Assembly: GCF_000235425.2 (NCBI RefSeq)
Contig: NZ_KI912266.1
Location: 7,246,720 to 7,310,719, forward strand
Direction of reading: 5' to 3'
Origin: Pseudofrankia saprophytica
Lineage (GTDB): Bacteria; Actinomycetota; Actinomycetes; Frankiales; Frankiaceae
DNA: 64,000 bases
The translations under genes and the position numbers were made by a program. Below the pieces are notes generated by a model. The model was not told the DNA's origin. It did not search any database and saw only the letters and a list, made by a program, of their open reading frames with translations. Each line of letters opens with the position of its first letter. The stretch's first letter is position 1. This document shows, in pieces, positions 60,866 to 64,000 of the stretch.

Positions 60866-61918
60866 TCAGGATGCCCGGGCCTGCAGGGTGAGCGCGATGT
60901 CGGTGAGCATGTCCTCCTGGCCGCCGACGAGCTTGCGCCGGCCGGCCTCCAGGAGGATCTCGCGGGCGTCCACCCCGTACGTCGCCGCGGCGATCTCGGC
61001 GTGGCGCAGGAAGCTGCCGTACACCCCGGCGTAGCCGATGGTCAGCGTCTCACGGTCGACGCGCACCGGCCGGTCCTGCAGCGGGCGGACGATGTCCTCC
61101 GCGGCGTCCTGCAGCGCGAACAGGTCGCAGCCGGTCTCCCAGCCCAGGATGTTCGCCACCGCGATCAACGCCTCGATCGGGGCGTTGCCGGCCCCGGCGC
61201 CGAGGCCGGTCAGCGAGGCGTCGACCCGGAAGGCGCCCTCCTCCACGGCGGCCACCGAGTTCGCGACCGCGAGCGAGAGGTTCTCGTGCGCGTGGATGCC
61301 GATCTGCGTGTCGGGCCGCAGCGCCTCGCGGTAGGCACGGACCCGCTCACGGATGTCGTTGACCGTGAGCCGCCCGCTGGAGTCGGTGATGTAGACGCAG
61401 TGCGCGCCGTAGGACTCCATCAGCAGCGCCTGCTCGGCCAGCTCCTTCGAGCCGATCATGTGCGCCATCATGAGGAAGCCCGAGACGTCCATGCCGAGGT
61501 TGCGGGCCTCGGCGATGTGCTGCGCGGCCACGTCGGCCTCGGTGCAGTGCGTGGCGATCCGGACCGAGCGGACGCCCATGTCGTGGGCGCGGCGCAGGTC
61601 GTGGATCGTGCCGACGCCGGGGAGCAGCAGCGTGGTGAGGACGGCGTCCTTCACGTGCGCGGCGGCCGCCTCGATCCACTCCCAGTCGGTGTTGCTGCCC
61701 GGGCCGTAGTTCAGGCTCGCGCCGCCGAGGCCGTCGCCGTGCGCGATCTCGATCGCGCCGACGCCAGCGGCCTCGAGGTTGTCGACGATGCGGCCGACCA
61801 GCTCCGGCGTGATCCGGTGCCGGAGCGCGTGCATGCCGTCCCGCAGCGTCACGTCCTGGATGTAGGGCTTCGCGGTGGGGGCCGGCGTCGTGGTGCCGGT
61901 AGTCGCGGAGTCAGTCAT
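60866..61918 (-). CDS. mhpE: 4-hydroxy-2-oxovalerate aldolase
   Basis: A 350-residue DmpG/HsaF/MhpE-type aldolase that splits 4-hydroxy-2-oxoacids into pyruvate and an aldehyde. It has [13 protein letters not shown] with the metal-binding Asp and catalytic Arg/His, [16 protein letters not shown], and the metal-binding [13 protein letters not shown]. The aldehyde is normally channelled to the partner dehydrogenase. ATG 61918 overlaps the dehydrogenase stop as TGATG, consistent with the obligate complex of the two enzymes. Confidence 0.96.
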   Translation of the reverse strand: MTDSATTGTTTPAPTAKPYIQDVTLRDGMHALRHRITPELVGRIVDNLEAAGVGAIEIAHGDGLGGASLNYGPGSNTDWEWIEAAAAHVKDAVLTTLLLPGVGTIHDLRRAHDMGVRSVRIATHCTEADVAAQHIAEARNLGMDVSGFLMMAHMIGSKELAEQALLMESYGAHCVYITDSSGRLTVNDIRERVRAYREALRPDTQIGIHAHENLSLAVANSVAAVEEGAFRVDASLTGLGAGAGNAPIEALIAVANILGWETGCDLFALQDAAEDIVRPLQDRPVRVDRETLTIGYAGVYGSFLRHAEIAAATYGVDAREILLEAGRRKLVGGQEDMLTDIALTLQARAS

Positions 61919-62856
61919 CACGCCGCCGCCTTCGCGCGCTGGGCAATCCGTTCCGCCACGCGCATCGCGGCGGAGGTCATGATGTCGAGGTTGCCCGCGT
62001 AGGCGGGCAGGTAGTGGGCCGCGCCCTCGACCTCCAGGAACACGGAGACCTTGGTGTCGACCGGCCCGGCGCCCGCGGGCAGCAGGGTCGCCACCTCGGC
62101 CGGGTCGACGGGCGTGAACTGGACCTTCTGCACGAGCCGGTAGCCCGGGACGTAGGTCGCCACCGAGGCGACCATCTCCTCGATCGAGGCCCGCACCCGC
62201 TCGTGGTCGGCGCCGCCGATGAGGCACAGGACGGTGTCGCGCATGATGAGCGGCGGCTCGGCCGGGTTGAGGATGATGATCGCCTTGCCGCGCCGGGCCT
62301 TGCCGACCTGCTCGATGCCGTGCGCGGTGGTCTCGGTGAACTCGTCGATGTTGGCCCGGGTCCCCGGCCCGGCCGACTTCGACGAGACCGAGGCGACGAT
62401 CTCGGCGTAGGGCACCTCGGTCACCCGGGACACCGCCGCCACGATCGGGATCGTGGCCTGGCCACCGCAGGTGACCATGTTGATGTTCGGGGCGTCGAGG
62501 TGGTCCTCGAAGTTCACCGCGGGGATCACGAAGGGGCCGATCGCGGCCGGGGTGAGGTCGACGAGGCGCAGGTTGTAGGGCTCCAGCAGCTTGGCGTTCG
62601 CGATGTGCGCGCCGGCGCTGGTGGCGTCGAGGACGATCTCCACCTCGCCGAACTCGGGCATCTTGATCAGCCCGGCCACGCCCTCGGCCGTCGTGGCGAC
62701 GCCGAGGCGGCCCGCGCGGGCGAGGCCGTCCGAGTTCGGGTCGATGCCGACCATCGCGACCACGCGCAGGTTCGTCGACCCACGCAGAATCTTGATCATC
62801 AGGTCGGTGCCGATGTTGCCGGAGCCGACGATCGCGACCCCCGTCTTCTCCGTCAT
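61918..62856 (-). CDS. mhpF: Acetaldehyde (or propanal) dehydrogenase, acylating
   Basis: A 312-residue CoA-acylating aldehyde dehydrogenase. [15 protein letters not shown] binds NAD, and Cys130 in MVTCGGQAT is the nucleophile. [13 protein letters not shown] and the C-terminal [17 protein letters not shown] are characteristic of the MhpF/DmpF/HsaG group. It converts the aldehyde from the aldolase to acyl-CoA. Starts and stops overlap both neighbours (ATGA with the hydratase, TGATG with the aldolase). Confidence 0.96.
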   Translation of the reverse strand: MTEKTGVAIVGSGNIGTDLMIKILRGSTNLRVVAMVGIDPNSDGLARAGRLGVATTAEGVAGLIKMPEFGEVEIVLDATSAGAHIANAKLLEPYNLRLVDLTPAAIGPFVIPAVNFEDHLDAPNINMVTCGGQATIPIVAAVSRVTEVPYAEIVASVSSKSAGPGTRANIDEFTETTAHGIEQVGKARRGKAIIILNPAEPPLIMRDTVLCLIGGADHERVRASIEEMVASVATYVPGYRLVQKVQFTPVDPAEVATLLPAGAGPVDTKVSVFLEVEGAAHYLPAYAGNLDIMTSAAMRVAERIAQRAKAAA

Positions 62857-63653
62857 CCCTCGTCCTTTCTTGAGAACCGGGCCGTCACCGCGCCGAGCGG
62901 CGCGATGTCGGCGACGAAGACGTCGCCGGGCGAGACGGAGACCATTGGGCCGAGCGCACCCGAGAGGACGAGGTCGCCCGCGCGCAGCGGCGTCCCGACC
63001 TCGATCAGGGTCGCGGCGAGCCAGGCCAGCGCGTTCAGCGGGTCACCCAGGCAGTCGCGGCCGGTGCCGGTCGAGACGACCTCGTCGCCGCGGCGCATCG
63101 TCATCGTCACGTCGATGGGCGCCACCTCGTCGAGCGGCGTTCCCGCCGCGCCGACCACGAAGACGCCGGAGGACGCGTTGTCGGCGACCGTGTCGGTGAT
63201 GCCGATCTTCCAGTCCGCGATCCGGCTGTCCACGATCTCCAGCGCGGGAAACGCCAGCTCCACCGCGGCGCGGACCGCCGCCGGGTCGGAGGCGTCGTCG
63301 ATGTCGCGCCCGAGCAGGAAGGCGACCTCCGCCTCGGCCTTCGGCTGCAACAGCCGGCCGACGGGGATCAGCTCGCCGTCGGCGTAGCTCATGTCGTCGA
63401 ACAGGACGCCGAAGTCGGGCCGGTCGACGCCGATCTGGGTCTGCACCGCGACCGACGTGAGGCCGATCTTGCGCCCGATGATCCGCGCCCCCGCCGCGAG
63501 CCGGCGCTCGGTGAGCCGCCGCTGCACCTGGTAGCCGGCGTCGATGTCGCCGGCGGGGACCAGGTCGGTGATCGGGGCGCAGGGGATGCCGGACGCGGTC
63601 GCGAGCTCCAGCCGGTCGGCGGCGGCCTCGACGGACGTCGTGGTGGCGGTCAT
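62853..63653 (-). CDS. mhpD: 2-keto-4-pentenoate hydratase
   Basis: A 266-residue hydratase of the MhpD/DmpE/HsaE group, which adds water to 2-hydroxypenta-2,4-dienoate to give 4-hydroxy-2-oxovalerate. [23 protein letters not shown] and [13 protein letters not shown] (metal-binding acidic residues) are clear, as is [28 protein letters not shown] 63653 overlaps the upstream hydrolase gene by four bases and its stop overlaps the dehydrogenase by four. Confidence 0.95.
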   Translation of the reverse strand: MTATTTSVEAAADRLELATASGIPCAPITDLVPAGDIDAGYQVQRRLTERRLAAGARIIGRKIGLTSVAVQTQIGVDRPDFGVLFDDMSYADGELIPVGRLLQPKAEAEVAFLLGRDIDDASDPAAVRAAVELAFPALEIVDSRIADWKIGITDTVADNASSGVFVVGAAGTPLDEVAPIDVTMTMRRGDEVVSTGTGRDCLGDPLNALAWLAATLIEVGTPLRAGDLVLSGALGPMVSVSPGDVFVADIAPLGAVTARFSRKDEG

Positions 63654-64000
63654 CGGTCCCGCCCCAGGAAGCTGTCCCGCCCGAGGAACTCCAGCGCGAT
63701 CGTGTCGAACTCCTCCTGCTGCTCCCACTGGGGCCAGTGGCCGGCGTTCTTGATGAGGCGGAACTCCCCGGCTGGGATGCGCTCGGCCATGTCGAGGCCG
63801 GCCTTCGCCGGGCCGGAGGGGTCGTCGCTGGTCCAGACCACCAGCGTCGGCGCGGTGATCGCGGCCAGCTCCTCGTCGGCGACGAGGTTGCGGCGGCGGA
63901 CCTCCGGGTCCTGCAGGCAAAGGATGTGTCGCATCGACTCGGCGAAGCCGGGCCGGCTGTAGACGCCACGGCGGATCGCGACGAGCTCGTCGGTGACCGA
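63650..64000 (-). CDS. Meta-cleavage-product hydrolase (alpha/beta hydrolase, MhpC/HsaD-like), 5' end beyond window
   Basis: The last 116 codons of an alpha/beta hydrolase: PTLVVWTSDDPSGP with the catalytic acid region and NAGHWPQWEQQEEFD with the catalytic His. Its position first in a hydrolase-hydratase-dehydrogenase-aldolase operon and the NAGHW motif mark it as the C-C bond hydrolase acting on ring-fission products. The nucleophile elbow lies outside the window. The gene overlaps the hydratase gene as ATGA. Confidence 0.85.
   Translation of the reverse strand, partial: SVTDELVAIRRGVYSRPGFAESMRHILCLQDPEVRRRNLVADEELAAITAPTLVVWTSDDPSGPAKAGLDMAERIPAGEFRLIKNAGHWPQWEQQEEFDTIALEFLGRDSFLGRDR

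Noticed and set aside
1-64000. CRISPR arrays, tRNA, rRNA or a replication origin
   Set aside because: No regularly spaced identical repeats, cloverleaf sequences or rRNA segments were noticed by eye. The repeats found are palindromic or tandem and are too few for an array.

Overview
The window is high-GC DNA with densely packed, mostly short operons. It carries F420-type luciferase-like (LLM) oxidoreductases, cytochrome P450s with tiny ferredoxins, type III CoA-transferases, a SARP regulator and a DUF222/HNH protein. This is typical of an actinobacterium, and the mixture resembles Frankia-type genomes; that placement is inference from style, not a marker-gene result.

Layout. (1) 1-24.4 kb is catabolic: Rieske oxygenase, CoA-transferase, LLM enzyme, CitE-like lyase, aldehyde dehydrogenase, P450-ferredoxin, a second P450-LLM operon, a fused double CoA-transferase, a double-TetR protein, an amidohydrolase, two NTF2-like proteins, a third LLM enzyme, an SDR, a Baeyer-Villiger-type monooxygenase and an acyl-CoA synthetase. 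(2) 24.4-32.2 kb is an accessory patch of hypothetical genes, gene fragments, palindromic repeats, an ECF sigma/membrane-protein operon and a DUF222/HNH gene whose 3' part seems displaced. (3) 32.2-50.9 kb is catabolic again: cyclase-type hydrolase, TetR, a six-gene operon (fused E1 dehydrogenase, P450, ferredoxin, enoyl-CoA hydratase, two SDRs), an acyl-CoA dehydrogenase operon, amidohydrolase, MarR, MhpB-type extradiol dioxygenase, a 3-ketosteroid-dehydrogenase-like flavoprotein, an FMO and an esterase. (4) 50.9-60.0 kb is a second accessory patch with a decayed IS982-type element, a truncated epimerase, a large SARP-ATPase regulator, an amber-interrupted gene and a repeat-rich anchored protein. 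(5) 60.1-64 kb is a tightly overlapping meta-cleavage operon (hydrolase, hydratase, acylating acetaldehyde dehydrogenase, hydroxy-oxovalerate aldolase) with an IclR gene.

How it fits together. The enzymes can activate an acid or ketone as a CoA ester (AMP ligase, CoA-transferases), oxidise it (P450s, Rieske oxygenase, BVMO, flavoprotein dehydrogenases), beta-oxidise it (acyl-CoA dehydrogenase, hydratase, SDRs), and open a catechol ring (MhpB) whose products the MhpC/D/F/E-type enzymes take to pyruvate and acetyl-CoA. The substrate cannot be read from the sequence; an alicyclic or polycyclic aromatic compound is plausible.

The strongest unexplained signal is a 17-bp operator, TTGTACCGNNCGGTCMA. 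It occurs six times, each in an intergenic promoter region of the catabolic modules, including upstream of the TetR gene at 33541. It suggests one TetR-controlled regulon spanning at least nine transcription units' worth of ring-degradation genes on both sides of accessory patch 2.
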